From: DATHNF01 sp035486285
Lineage (GTDB): Bacteria; Patescibacteriota; Saccharimonadia; Saccharimonadales; UBA4665
Assembly (NCBI GenBank): GCA_035486285.1
Contig: DATHNF010000035.1
Location: 1 to 8,377 of the forward strand
Direction: 5' to 3'
DNA length: 8,377 nt
Part shown: positions 1-5,107 of the stretch, in pieces
Position numbering within the stretch: position 1 is the first letter of the stretch
How the letters are laid out: each line of letters opens with the position of its first letter
The notes under the pieces: model-generated
Seen by the model: only the letters and a program-made list of their open reading frames with translations
The model's database searches: none
What the model was told of the DNA's origin: nothing
Translations under genes and position numbers: made by a program

Positions 1-106
1 ACCAATCCTGCCACGAAAAGGGTTTGGCTGACAGGGCGCGCCACACTTGAGCTCGCGGCGCGCCAATATTCCATTGGGATTGAAATGAGTAGCGGGGTTG
101 TTTCAT
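1..106 (-). CDS. SRPBCC/START-like protein, N-terminal fragment cut by the window edge
   Basis: Reading leftwards from ATG at 106-104, the frame stays open to the window edge and gives 35 residues beginning MKQPRYSFQSQW. The fragment has the pattern W-x-I-x-A-P-x4-V-W-x-A-L followed about ten residues later by a Trp-rich W-x2-W. This is how the first strand and helices of SRPBCC (START/polyketide-cyclase) proteins usually begin. The family forms a helix-grip fold around a hydrophobic ligand, and the ligand here cannot be named. It starts 31 bases after the GDT1 stop on the same strand, so the two may be one transcript. I see no Shine-Dalgarno sequence and no good -10 at leaderless distance; CATAAA lies 13 bases upstream of the ATG. 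Only about a quarter of a typical domain is visible, so the family call rests on the motif pattern. Confidence 0.62.
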   Translation of the reverse strand, partial: MKQPRYSFQSQWNIGAPRAQVWRALSAKPFSWQDW

Positions 107-137
107 GAATGGGATGCTTTTTATGATGAGCCGTACG

Positions 138-731
138 CTACTTCAGAGCTGACAAGGCGCTAAAAACGGCGAATAGTAAAAGGACGCTGCCCGTTATACG
201 CAACAGTACTTTTTGGGGTACGAGCGTCAGGGCTTTGGAGCCGGCGACAATCGCCAGGGCGGTTACGGCCCACAGGCCCAGTATGGCGCCAATGGCAACG
301 TTAACGGTGTCGTGATAGCGGGCAGCATAGTTGGCGGTAGTAATCTGGGTAATGTCGCCCCATTCTCCCAAGAAAACCACGCTGAACGACGTGCCAAATA
401 CTTTCCAGAAGCTGTGCGTGTCCGGAGTTGTGGACGTGTGTTTGTGAGAAGCTGTATCCTCTAGACCATGTTTACCGAAGAACAGTAGCAACGCGCCCCC
501 TAGGAACAAGGCGGCTATGATGGCTTCTAACAATTTATGTGGTAGTAAGGTCAGCAATCTTCCAGCGGTAACCGCGATAATAACATGAATGAAAAAAGCG
601 CTGGCTGCTCCCAGCCAAACATAGAAACCAGGATAACGGCTGCCCAGAACCAACGAGGCGAACAAAGACTTGTCGGGTAACTCGGCAATAAAGATGACGC
701 CGAATACCAGCGCGATAATGGCAAAGTGCAT
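138..731 (-). CDS. GDT1/TMEM165 (UPF0016) family cation exporter
   Basis: A 197-residue membrane protein with the two-fold repeat of the GDT1/TMEM165 family, whose characterised members move Mn2+ or Ca2+ in exchange for protons. The two family signatures are present: E17-L-P-D20-K21-S22 in the first half and E123-W-G-D126-I-T-Q129 in the second. Their acidic residues form the ion path in this family. Hydrophobic segments lie near residues 3-16, 36-56, 66-86, 112-122, 144-165 and 177-194, giving the expected six helices. The central loop (about 87-109) is hydrophilic and carries H88, H96, H98 and H106, which could bind metal (inference). The variant ELPDK and the sequence around it resemble actinobacterial members as I remember them. 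Start at ATG 731: no ribosome binding site, but TATACT ends 7 bases upstream, consistent with a leaderless message. Manganese export is the likeliest role; the substrate is not proven by sequence. Confidence 0.93.
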   Translation of the reverse strand: MHFAIIALVFGVIFIAELPDKSLFASLVLGSRYPGFYVWLGAASAFFIHVIIAVTAGRLLTLLPHKLLEAIIAALFLGGALLLFFGKHGLEDTASHKHTSTTPDTHSFWKVFGTSFSVVFLGEWGDITQITTANYAARYHDTVNVAIGAILGLWAVTALAIVAGSKALTLVPQKVLLRITGSVLLLFAVFSALSALK

Positions 732-738
732 TGTTACC

Positions 739-767
739 AGTATAAGCTATGACGCGCTGTAACGCGT
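739..767 (-). promoter_or_regulatory. GDT1 promoter: -10 TATACT with an inverted repeat at the -35 position
   Basis: On the minus strand TATACT (744 to 739) ends 7 bases before the ATG at 731, so transcription should begin at or next to the start codon. No -35 hexamer is recognisable. Instead, a perfect inverted repeat ACGCG-N6-CGCGT (752-756 and 763-767) covers the place where a -35 box would sit with a 17-base spacer. This could be an operator for a metal-responsive or other regulator; that role is inference. Confidence 0.55.
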
Positions 768-811
768 GGGCTGGATCATGGCTAAAATGTGGCTACGACT
801 TCCGCTTCTCA

Positions 812-1978
812 CTATAAGTGGTCCAAAACACCGAGCCCGGTCGGGCCATCATAGCCAGCAGTTGCTTTGCAGAAATAGGTGGCACAGCTACCATTGGACC
901 CGGTAGTGATGTCGCGGATAACACTAGCAGCTTTGCTGTACAAGTAAGCTGGTTGGTTGCCGGTAGTACCCGAAGCGGCGATCGTACCGGCCACCAAGGG
1001 TGCTGCCAGGCTAGTGCCGCCGACAGTGAACCATCCGCTATGGCCAGTCGTAGGATAGCTATCGTAGATAGCAGCACCAGTACTTGGATCAGCATCAGCT
1101 GCTATGTCGGCAACACTGCGACGCACGCATTTCTTATCAGTTTGCCAGGTAGGTTTCGGCTCGAACTGGCTACAACCGCTCCCAGCACCGTCCCAGGCTG
1201 TTTCGCTCACCACTCTCGTATCACTCACCTTCAGCGTTGTGCCGCCAACCGCCACCACATACGGCGAAGCCGCCGGATAATCCGTACCGTAGCCGCCGTC
1301 ACCGGAGCTAACTACCATTGTTATGCCGGCTTTGTGGTAGTGGCTATCATAGGCCGCTTCACCAGTTGACTCAGCACCGCCGTATGAATTTGACACGACT
1401 TTGGCGCCGCTTGCGACAGCAGTATCAACAGCCGCGCTCAAGTTGCTCATACTTGCCGTGTTGGCTTCAACAAGGGTAATGCGACACCCTGGGCACATAC
1501 CATGGGCCGATTCAACGTCCAAACTAGTTTCGACTGCCCAACTGCTATTGGTGGCTGGATACGTCTTGCCGCCGCGTTGGTTAAGTTTTTCGAAACAGCC
1601 GTTCTGGGTCGCTGAAGTACAAGCGGGCAGTGGTGGCAAACCGAAAGCCTTGCTAAAGGTGGTCTGATCACTGGTGATGTCCGGCGCGTCATAAGCGACG
1701 ACAATACCAATATGAGAGGTGGTCGTTGAGCGGACACCATACGCGGCCTTAAAAGCGGCCGGCCCGTAGCCCTGCGGTGTCGTAGCAGCCATTGGCTCCA
1801 CACCGCCACTGTCGGTCAAGATAATTGCGTGACAGCGTGCTGTGCCAGCCGGCGGACTCGTGGCACAAACCTTCCGCGAATGGGTAGCCGCCACCGCCTT
1901 ACCGTTGTCTATATTCGTGCCTGTTACTACTCCCAACCCCAGGATTACAGCCAATACGAAAAACACCTTACGTCCCAT
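812..1978 (-). CDS. Secreted S53 (sedolisin) family serine-carboxyl peptidase
   Basis: A 388-residue exported endopeptidase. A signal peptide is visible: basic start (GRK), hydrophobic stretch at about 5-19 and an Ala-x-Ala site (A28-V-A30). The catalytic region starts near residue 69 (Q-G-Y-G-P). The S53 residues are in place: E150 and D154 in the E-x3-D motif, oxyanion D227 in SSGD, and nucleophile S323 in GGTS. The C-terminal calcium site is also seen, with D356-I-T followed by GYD and TGLG just before the end. Nine or more cysteines, several in close pairs (C162/C165, C365/C370), suggest disulfides in the exported protein. Family members such as kumamolisin have a large N-terminal pro-domain, but here only about 40 residues separate the signal peptide from the catalytic region. 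This short, Cys-rich form resembles secreted S53 proteins I recall from Streptomyces. It is the only gene here with a strong ribosome binding site (AAAGGAGG, 7 bases before the ATG). Confidence 0.92.
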   Translation of the reverse strand: MGRKVFFVLAVILGLGVVTGTNIDNGKAVAATHSRKVCATSPPAGTARCHAIILTDSGGVEPMAATTPQGYGPAAFKAAYGVRSTTTSHIGIVVAYDAPDITSDQTTFSKAFGLPPLPACTSATQNGCFEKLNQRGGKTYPATNSSWAVETSLDVESAHGMCPGCRITLVEANTASMSNLSAAVDTAVASGAKVVSNSYGGAESTGEAAYDSHYHKAGITMVVSSGDGGYGTDYPAASPYVVAVGGTTLKVSDTRVVSETAWDGAGSGCSQFEPKPTWQTDKKCVRRSVADIAADADPSTGAAIYDSYPTTGHSGWFTVGGTSLAAPLVAGTIAASGTTGNQPAYLYSKAASVIRDITTGSNGSCATYFCKATAGYDGPTGLGVLDHL

Positions 1979-1985
1979 AGCGGAC

Positions 1986-1993
1986 CCTCCTTT
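1986..1993 (-). promoter_or_regulatory. Strong Shine-Dalgarno site of the S53 peptidase gene
   Basis: On the minus strand AAAGGAGG lies 7 bases before the ATG at 1978. It fixes the start codon and stands out because the other genes in the window lack a recognisable Shine-Dalgarno sequence. Confidence 0.9.
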
Positions 1994-2064
1994 ACGTGTT
2001 ACCTTTTGCCCTCACGCCCTATGCTACGCTCGGGCCTGCGGCCGTCAACGAAGCGCCCCAATAA

Positions 2065-2094
2065 AATATACAACACCGCATGACCACCCCTTAA
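2065..2094 (-). promoter_or_regulatory. Candidate promoter of the S53 peptidase gene
   Basis: Minus-strand TATATT (2070 to 2065) is preceded, with an 18-base spacer, by the weak -35 TTAAGG (2094 to 2089). It would give a leader of about 80 bases ending in the Shine-Dalgarno site. A small GC-rich stem, GGCC-N3-GGCC (2033-2043), lies within that leader. The -35 match is poor, so this is tentative. Confidence 0.35.
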
Positions 2095-2139
2095 GCGAGG
2101 TTAAAAATACCTTAAACCCACTACCCCAATGGAGAAGCG

Positions 2140-2577
2140 TTACAGCAACGAATGCTTAGTTAGAAAAGCGGCCTGCTCAGCGATAGTGTTATCGGGAATA
2201 TCCGAGAAAGCCTTTACTTCCTCGCCTTGGCTACTACCGCGTATCTCGCCGCTTATAACGGTGGTTAAGAAGGCAATACCTATGGGCCAGCCGTAGGCAT
2301 TTTGCATTTTGATACTAGGATAGGTGATGTAGCCGAGAAGTTTACTTATGTTAACCGATATGCCTAACTCGTTCAGTGCCACTCGTTTAACTGCATCTTC
2401 TAGAGCTTCTTCCATATATACAGTTCCGCCCGGTATGTGCCATTGGCCTTTCCAGGGTTGGATACTTCTTTTTGTGAGGACAATCCCCGAATCGGTTTTG
2501 ACTACCACCTCGACGGCTAAGCGGGGGACTTTGGAGTAGATGGATTTAAACTCAACATCAGACAGCGGTAACTTCAT
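2140..2577 (-). CDS. Nudix hydrolase, GDP-mannose mannosyl hydrolase-like
   Basis: A 145-residue single-domain Nudix protein. Nudix enzymes cleave nucleoside diphosphates linked to another group, using divalent metal. The box begins at G51 (W-H-I-P-G-G just before it), with E57 and R65 at the canonical spacing. However, the core reads R65-V-A-L-N-E70-L-G72-I instead of R-E-U-x-E-E-x-G-U: the first and second Glu are replaced by Val and Asn, and only E70 remains. The same two positions are changed in E. coli GDP-mannose mannosyl hydrolase (R-L-T-M-A-E-L-G), which releases the sugar from GDP-sugars instead of cutting the pyrophosphate. The opening (L-S-D-x-E-F-K-S-I near residues 5-13) and the V-x-T-K-R-S strand also fit that branch. 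Start at ATG 2577: no ribosome binding site, but an extended -10 ends 6 bases upstream. Substrate remains a prediction; degenerate Nudix proteins can also be regulators. Confidence 0.82.
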   Translation of the reverse strand: MKLPLSDVEFKSIYSKVPRLAVEVVVKTDSGIVLTKRSIQPWKGQWHIPGGTVYMEEALEDAVKRVALNELGISVNISKLLGYITYPSIKMQNAYGWPIGIAFLTTVISGEIRGSSQGEEVKAFSDIPDNTIAEQAAFLTKHSLL

Positions 2578-2583
2578 ACCGTT

Positions 2584-2592
2584 ATTCTAGCA
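2584..2592 (-). promoter_or_regulatory. Extended -10 promoter of the first Nudix gene
   Basis: Minus-strand TGCTAGAAT (2592 to 2584) is an extended -10 element (TGn plus TAGAAT) ending 6 bases before the ATG at 2577. No good -35 is seen, which is usual for extended -10 promoters. It implies a leaderless message. Confidence 0.6.
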
Positions 2593-2623
2593 GACACAAA
2601 TATTACACATAATGATAAGCAAA

Positions 2624-2728
2624 ATGGTAGGCGTGCTAGGAACGAATTGGAACCAAGTCAAGCGTGAACTGATAGCCATGTGGCAGATAGTTAAGGTCGT
2701 GAGGGAAGAAACTAGTGTTGCTGTTTAG
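2624..2728 (+). CDS. Possible small protein of 34 residues
   Basis: An open frame runs from ATG 2624 to TAG 2726-2728 in the gap between the Nudix and GNAT-like genes, on the opposite strand. The product (MVGVLGTNWNQVKREL...) has a hydrophobic start and a charged, helix-like second half. CATAAT (2608-2613), one mismatch from the -10 consensus, lies 10 bases upstream, which would fit the near-leaderless pattern of the window. There is no Shine-Dalgarno sequence and no -35. I recognise no family. It could easily be chance, since a frame of this length is not rare. Confidence 0.2.
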   Translation: MVGVLGTNWNQVKRELIAMWQIVKVVREETSVAV

Positions 2729-2735
2729 GCGGGTG

Positions 2736-3620
2736 TTATTGAACCAGCTCGTAATTGTTTAATAGAGCGATTGTGGCTTCTCTGTCCGTTACACCTTCTA
2801 GGTGGTCAATCTCTATATCCCGGGCATCGAATAACCTATAGCCCTGTACTCCTTGATCAAATTCATGGTCGTACTCTCTAGTGCCTTCTATACGCTGCAA
2901 GTGACCTACAAGGGTTGCTTGATGATATAGACTGGTTCTTGGATTGGTCTCAGGATAAAGTACAAGCGCACCATCAAATTCCGGGGGCATTTTTTCAATT
3001 AACCTATCAATATCTTCTGGGCTGCCTAAGTCCAAGTTAGGTACATTCGCTATGATTTTACCTGGAAGCCACATGGATGGCGAGCCACTGGGGTCTTCAT
3101 GTCTAAACCCTATCCCACGAAGTTTTTCTAAGAACCAAGGCTCAACTTCATATTGGCTGGTATCAAATGTCATCTCAGTAAGCGGCGGAGCACCAAACAT
3201 CATAAAGGAAGACAACTTCCCAAGAATAAAGCTTGCAATTTTGTTACCTCGAAGGTCGGGATGTACAACTAATTCATTGACACGGATAGTCATACCACAC
3301 CTATCTCGTACTGATAAACCTGCCACTCCTCCAGCAATTCGACCGCTAGCCTTGGGCGGCTGCTCACTTTCATCTTTGGGAAGACCCTGCCTATCCACGA
3401 AAACAATATGATGGTCAAAGCCCTGCATCATATCAATAAGCTCGAAATGTTCTATTTCGGTAATAGGCGAACCATCCGTAGGCCTAAGTTCACTAGCCCG
3501 GAGGGGATTAAAAGCTCGTTCCGTACCTGCAAACTTTAAGGCATGTTCACCGTGGGTATTGTGTGTCCATAAAGTACCTTCGCCTTCAGGCAATGCTGGC
3601 AACTGTTCTAACATCCGCAT
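2736..3620 (-). CDS. GNAT-like acetyltransferase with an unassigned C-terminal part
   Basis: A 294-residue protein whose central part (about 93-176) looks like a GNAT N-acyltransferase core. E117-L-V-V-H-P-D-L-R124-G-N-K-I-A matches motif A, where the R/Q-x2-G-x-G/A loop holds the acetyl-CoA pyrophosphate, and the following helix and W162-F-L-E-K-L-R-G-I-G-F resemble the motif B helix. About 90 residues precede the core and about 115 follow it. The C-terminal part (177-294) contains several acidic stretches and a D-I-D-R-L-I-E-K helix that I cannot assign. The acceptor is unknown. The start is set at ATG 3620: an upstream in-frame TTG at 3641 would place the first codons on top of the -10 hexamer. 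ATG 3614 is the next alternative. Base composition is lower in GC than in tilS/ftsH (for example 26 of 60 bases G+C at 3181-3240). Confidence 0.75.
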   Translation of the reverse strand: MRMLEQLPALPEGEGTLWTHNTHGEHALKFAGTERAFNPLRASELRPTDGSPITEIEHFELIDMMQGFDHHIVFVDRQGLPKDESEQPPKASGRIAGGVAGLSVRDRCGMTIRVNELVVHPDLRGNKIASFILGKLSSFMMFGAPPLTEMTFDTSQYEVEPWFLEKLRGIGFRHEDPSGSPSMWLPGKIIANVPNLDLGSPEDIDRLIEKMPPEFDGALVLYPETNPRTSLYHQATLVGHLQRIEGTREYDHEFDQGVQGYRLFDARDIEIDHLEGVTDREATIALLNNYELVQ

Positions 3621-3629
3621 GATTGCTCG

Positions 3630-3658
3630 ATTATACAACAATCATTTGTTATCATCAA
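3630..3658 (-). promoter_or_regulatory. Promoter of the GNAT-like gene, abutting the tRNA 3' end
   Basis: On the minus strand TTGATG (3658 to 3653), a 17-base spacer and a perfect TATAAT (3635 to 3630) form the best promoter in the window. The -10 ends 9 bases before ATG 3620, so the leader is 0-3 bases. The -35 starts only 3 bases after the encoded CCA of the upstream tRNA, leaving no space for a tRNA terminator, so read-through from the tRNA into this gene is possible. Confidence 0.8.
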
Positions 3659-3661
3659 ATG

Positions 3662-3737
3662 TGGTAGCGGCGAGTGGATTTGAACCACTGACCCCAGGCT
3701 TATGAGTCCTGTGCTCTAACCACTGAGCTACGCCGCC
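3662..3737 (-). tRNA. tRNA with CAU anticodon, probably elongator tRNA-Met
   Basis: A 76-base cloverleaf with encoded CCA. Acceptor GGCGGCG pairs with CGCCGCT, with a G1-U72 wobble. The D stem is GCTC/GAGC. The anticodon stem CAGGA/GCCTG encloses loop CTCATAA (anticodon CAT), and the T stem AGTGG/CCACT encloses TTCAAAT. It is not the initiator: the three G-C pairs at the base of the anticodon stem are absent and position 1 is not an unpaired C. Elongator Met is favoured by similarity to E. coli tRNA-Met (GAGCACA before and GGGGTCA after the anticodon arm). tRNA-Ile2, whose C34 TilS converts to lysidine, has the same gene anticodon and is not excluded. Odd points are the A31/G39 mismatch closing the anticodon loop and the terminal G-U pair. 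Confidence 0.93.
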
Positions 3738-3848
3738 TTAATGAGACAAACCTATTTTCTCATCGCTCATCGGCACAGCCGAGTTTGCTTTGCAAACCAG
3801 ACTCGCTGCTCTTTTCCTTAGCCGCAGCAATGCCTAATGACAAGGGGT
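3738..3848 (-). other. Hairpin-rich leader upstream of the tRNA
   Basis: The gap between TauE and the tRNA holds four short inverted repeats in series: ATGAGA/TCTCAT (3741-3746, 3758-3763), CGGC/GCCG (3771-3774, 3778-3781; extendable by one T-A pair), GTTTGC/GCAAAC with a 3-base loop (3783-3788, 3792-3797) and GCTGC/GCAGC (3805-3809, 3824-3828). Read from the minus strand it would be a structured 5' part of the tRNA precursor, with the last hairpin ending 3 bases before the mature tRNA. No convincing T-run terminator is visible for TauE on this strand. Confidence 0.45.
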
Positions 3849-3877
3849 AATATAGCACGGTTCGTATCTGTTGGCTA
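3849..3877 (-). promoter_or_regulatory. Candidate tRNA promoter
   Basis: Minus-strand TATATT (3854 to 3849) with a 17-base spacer to TAGCCA (3877 to 3872; four of six bases match TTGACA). It sits just behind the TauE stop and would start a transcript about 105 bases before the tRNA. I found no better -10 close to the tRNA. Confidence 0.4.
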
Positions 3878-3879
3878 GG

Positions 3880-4638
3880 TTAATAGGTACGGAAAGCCAG
3901 GTATGTGGCGGCGGTGATGCCGATAATAATCACGGCAATACGAATGGCGTGGGACGAAAAGCGCTGTGATAACCGGGCGCCGCCGTAGCCGCCGATCGCG
4001 TTCCCGGCAGCCATGGCCAGGCCTAGCCGCCAGTTAATAAGATGAGCGCTATACAGGCAGATAATCGAAGCACCAGCAATGCTAAACCCGGCCAGGTTTT
4101 TGAGCCCGTTCATCTGGTGAATGTCGCGCAGGCTGGTAAAACTCAAAAAAGCCAGCATGATAAACCCGAATCCCGGACCGAAGTAACCCCCATAAGCCGC
4201 TACTGGGAAGAGCAACAAGGCAATAAGCAGCAGTGGCCCAAGTTTGCGGCTTCTTTTCTTAATATGGCGATGTAAATGCAAGTGCAACAGCGGCTGAAAG
4301 GCGAATAGTAGGACCGCGAAGAAAATCAGGCCCGGGACCAGGTGCCCAAACTGCGTGTTGGAAGTGTGGCGCAAGAGCGAAGCGCCCACCGCCGCGCCCA
4401 CAAGACACGGTATCAGCAGGATTAGATAGCGGCCAGGCAGTTTGCGCAGGTACCGCCGATACCCATAGGCCGACGTTAGCTGGCCAGGCAAGACAACCAC
4501 ATTGCCGGTGACGTTGGCAACCAATGGTGACAGCCCGGCAGCTAGGAGTATGGGGAAGCCGAGCAGCATGCCGCCGCCGGCGATGGCATTCATGGCGCCG
4601 ACAATTATGCCGACCGCGAAAAGGAGCACTTCTTTCAT
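3880..4638 (-). CDS. TauE/SafE (TSUP) family membrane permease
   Basis: A 252-residue integral membrane protein with about eight hydrophobic segments (near 4-20, 24-50, 70-89, 99-118, 134-150, 155-170, 184-222 as two helices, and 233-249). The glycine-rich signature of the first half (A20-G-G-G-M, then F-P near 28) and its counterpart in the second half (Y-G-G-Y-F-G-P-G-F-G at about 149-158) match the TSUP fold, which arose by duplication. Members export sulfite, sulfoacetate or other small organosulfur anions, or take up sulfur compounds; the substrate here is unknown. An unusual H119-x-H-x-H-x-H125 cluster, followed by basic residues, lies in the loop between the two halves. It starts 52 bases behind the second Nudix gene on the same strand and may be co-transcribed with it. 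No Shine-Dalgarno sequence is present. Confidence 0.88.
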   Translation of the reverse strand: MKEVLLFAVGIIVGAMNAIAGGGMLLGFPILLAAGLSPLVANVTGNVVVLPGQLTSAYGYRRYLRKLPGRYLILLIPCLVGAAVGASLLRHTSNTQFGHLVPGLIFFAVLLFAFQPLLHLHLHRHIKKRSRKLGPLLLIALLLFPVAAYGGYFGPGFGFIMLAFLSFTSLRDIHQMNGLKNLAGFSIAGASIICLYSAHLINWRLGLAMAAGNAIGGYGGARLSQRFSSHAIRIAVIIIGITAATYLAFRTY

Positions 4639-4642
4639 ATTT

Positions 4643-4671
4643 GTTTTAGACCTGAACTAGCTTAAGCCTAA
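4643..4671 (-). promoter_or_regulatory. Weak candidate promoter elements before the TauE-like gene
   Basis: Two overlapping readings exist on the minus strand. TCTAAA (4650 to 4645) ends 6 bases before ATG 4638 but has no good -35. TTAGGC (4671 to 4666) lies 17 bases before TAAAAC (4648 to 4643), which is rather close to the ATG. The palindrome GCTTAAGC (4660-4667) overlaps the second -35. None is convincing, and read-through from the upstream Nudix gene is equally possible. Confidence 0.25.
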
Positions 4672-4690
4672 CATGATTTACAACTCTTCA

Positions 4691-5107
4691 CTACTGGAAG
4701 AGGTCTGGTTTAGCTTGTCTGAGTTGTGCCCATGGTAAAAAGAGCGGTTGGGGTAAATCGCTAAAGGTTCGCCATTCGAGCTTGATTAATTTATCTGGCT
4801 CTAAAATGGTAGGTTCCCCACCCTTCCAGTCACCCTCTACCCAAATTGTCACGTAGTGTTTGCCTTCGTCCGGGAATAAATCATTGGTAGCTGCCAAGAA
4901 ACGAATATTTGTGATAGTAAGGCCTGTCTCCTCAAGAACTTCGCGCTTGGCACATTGCTCCCAGCTCTCACCGAACTCAAGATGGCCTCCCGGGATACTC
5001 CAAGTTTCGGCACCATGAGCGCCCAAACGTTGGCCCATGATGAACTTCCCGTCTTTCCAAACGAATACGCCAACTCCAACTTTCGGACGGTCTTTGCTCG
5101 TAGCCAT
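4691..5107 (-). CDS. Nudix hydrolase, NUDT15/MutT-like nucleotide diphosphatase
   Basis: A 138-residue protein with a perfect Nudix box: G41-x5-E47-x7-R55-E56-V57-L58-E59-E60-T61-G62-L63. The stretch S-I-P-G-G-H-L-E-F-G-E-S-W-E, the opening V-G-V-G-V, and the later H-Y-V-T-I strand resemble human NUDT15, which hydrolyses (oxidised or modified) nucleoside triphosphates to monophosphates. Pool sanitising is therefore a reasonable role, but Nudix substrates are hard to read from sequence. The start is set at ATG 5107. A longer frame opens at TTG 5143, but that codon is part of the -35 hexamer of this gene's own promoter, so the extra 12 residues cannot be in the message. Divergent from tilS across a 17-base gap. 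Confidence 0.88.
   Translation of the reverse strand: MATSKDRPKVGVGVFVWKDGKFIMGQRLGAHGAETWSIPGGHLEFGESWEQCAKREVLEETGLTITNIRFLAATNDLFPDEGKHYVTIWVEGDWKGGEPTILEPDKLIKLEWRTFSDLPQPLFLPWAQLRQAKPDLFQ

Noticed and set aside
35..64. Two copies of the palindrome GGCGCGCC (35-42 and 57-64).
   Set aside because: They lie inside the SRPBCC-like coding frame and encode ordinary residues; no partner structure or regulatory context is visible.
1..108. A plus-strand frame open from the left edge to TGA at 106-108.
   Set aside because: The minus-strand frame over the same bases gives a recognisable SRPBCC-like N-terminus with its own ATG, so the plus frame is a shadow.
810..820. Small inverted repeat CACT-ATA-AGTG at the end of the S53 gene.
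   Set aside because: Only 4 bp with no T-run after it on the minus strand, so not supportable as a terminator.
818..1369. Long plus-strand open frames over the S53 gene, also near 1401-1667 and 1829-2159.
   Set aside because: They are antisense to a gene with intact catalytic motifs, signal peptide and ribosome binding site, and their products are low-complexity Ser/Thr/Arg-rich with no recognisable motif.
2739..2746. An 8-base match (TTGAACCA) between the tRNA T-arm and the end of the GNAT-like gene, as a possible att repeat.
   Set aside because: Too short to be meaningful, inside coding sequence, and no integrase is present.
3783..3817. Plus-strand hairpin GTTTGC/GCAAAC followed by CTTTTCC as a terminator.
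   Set aside because: No plus-strand gene lies upstream and the T-run is short and distant; it is better read as part of the minus-strand leader.
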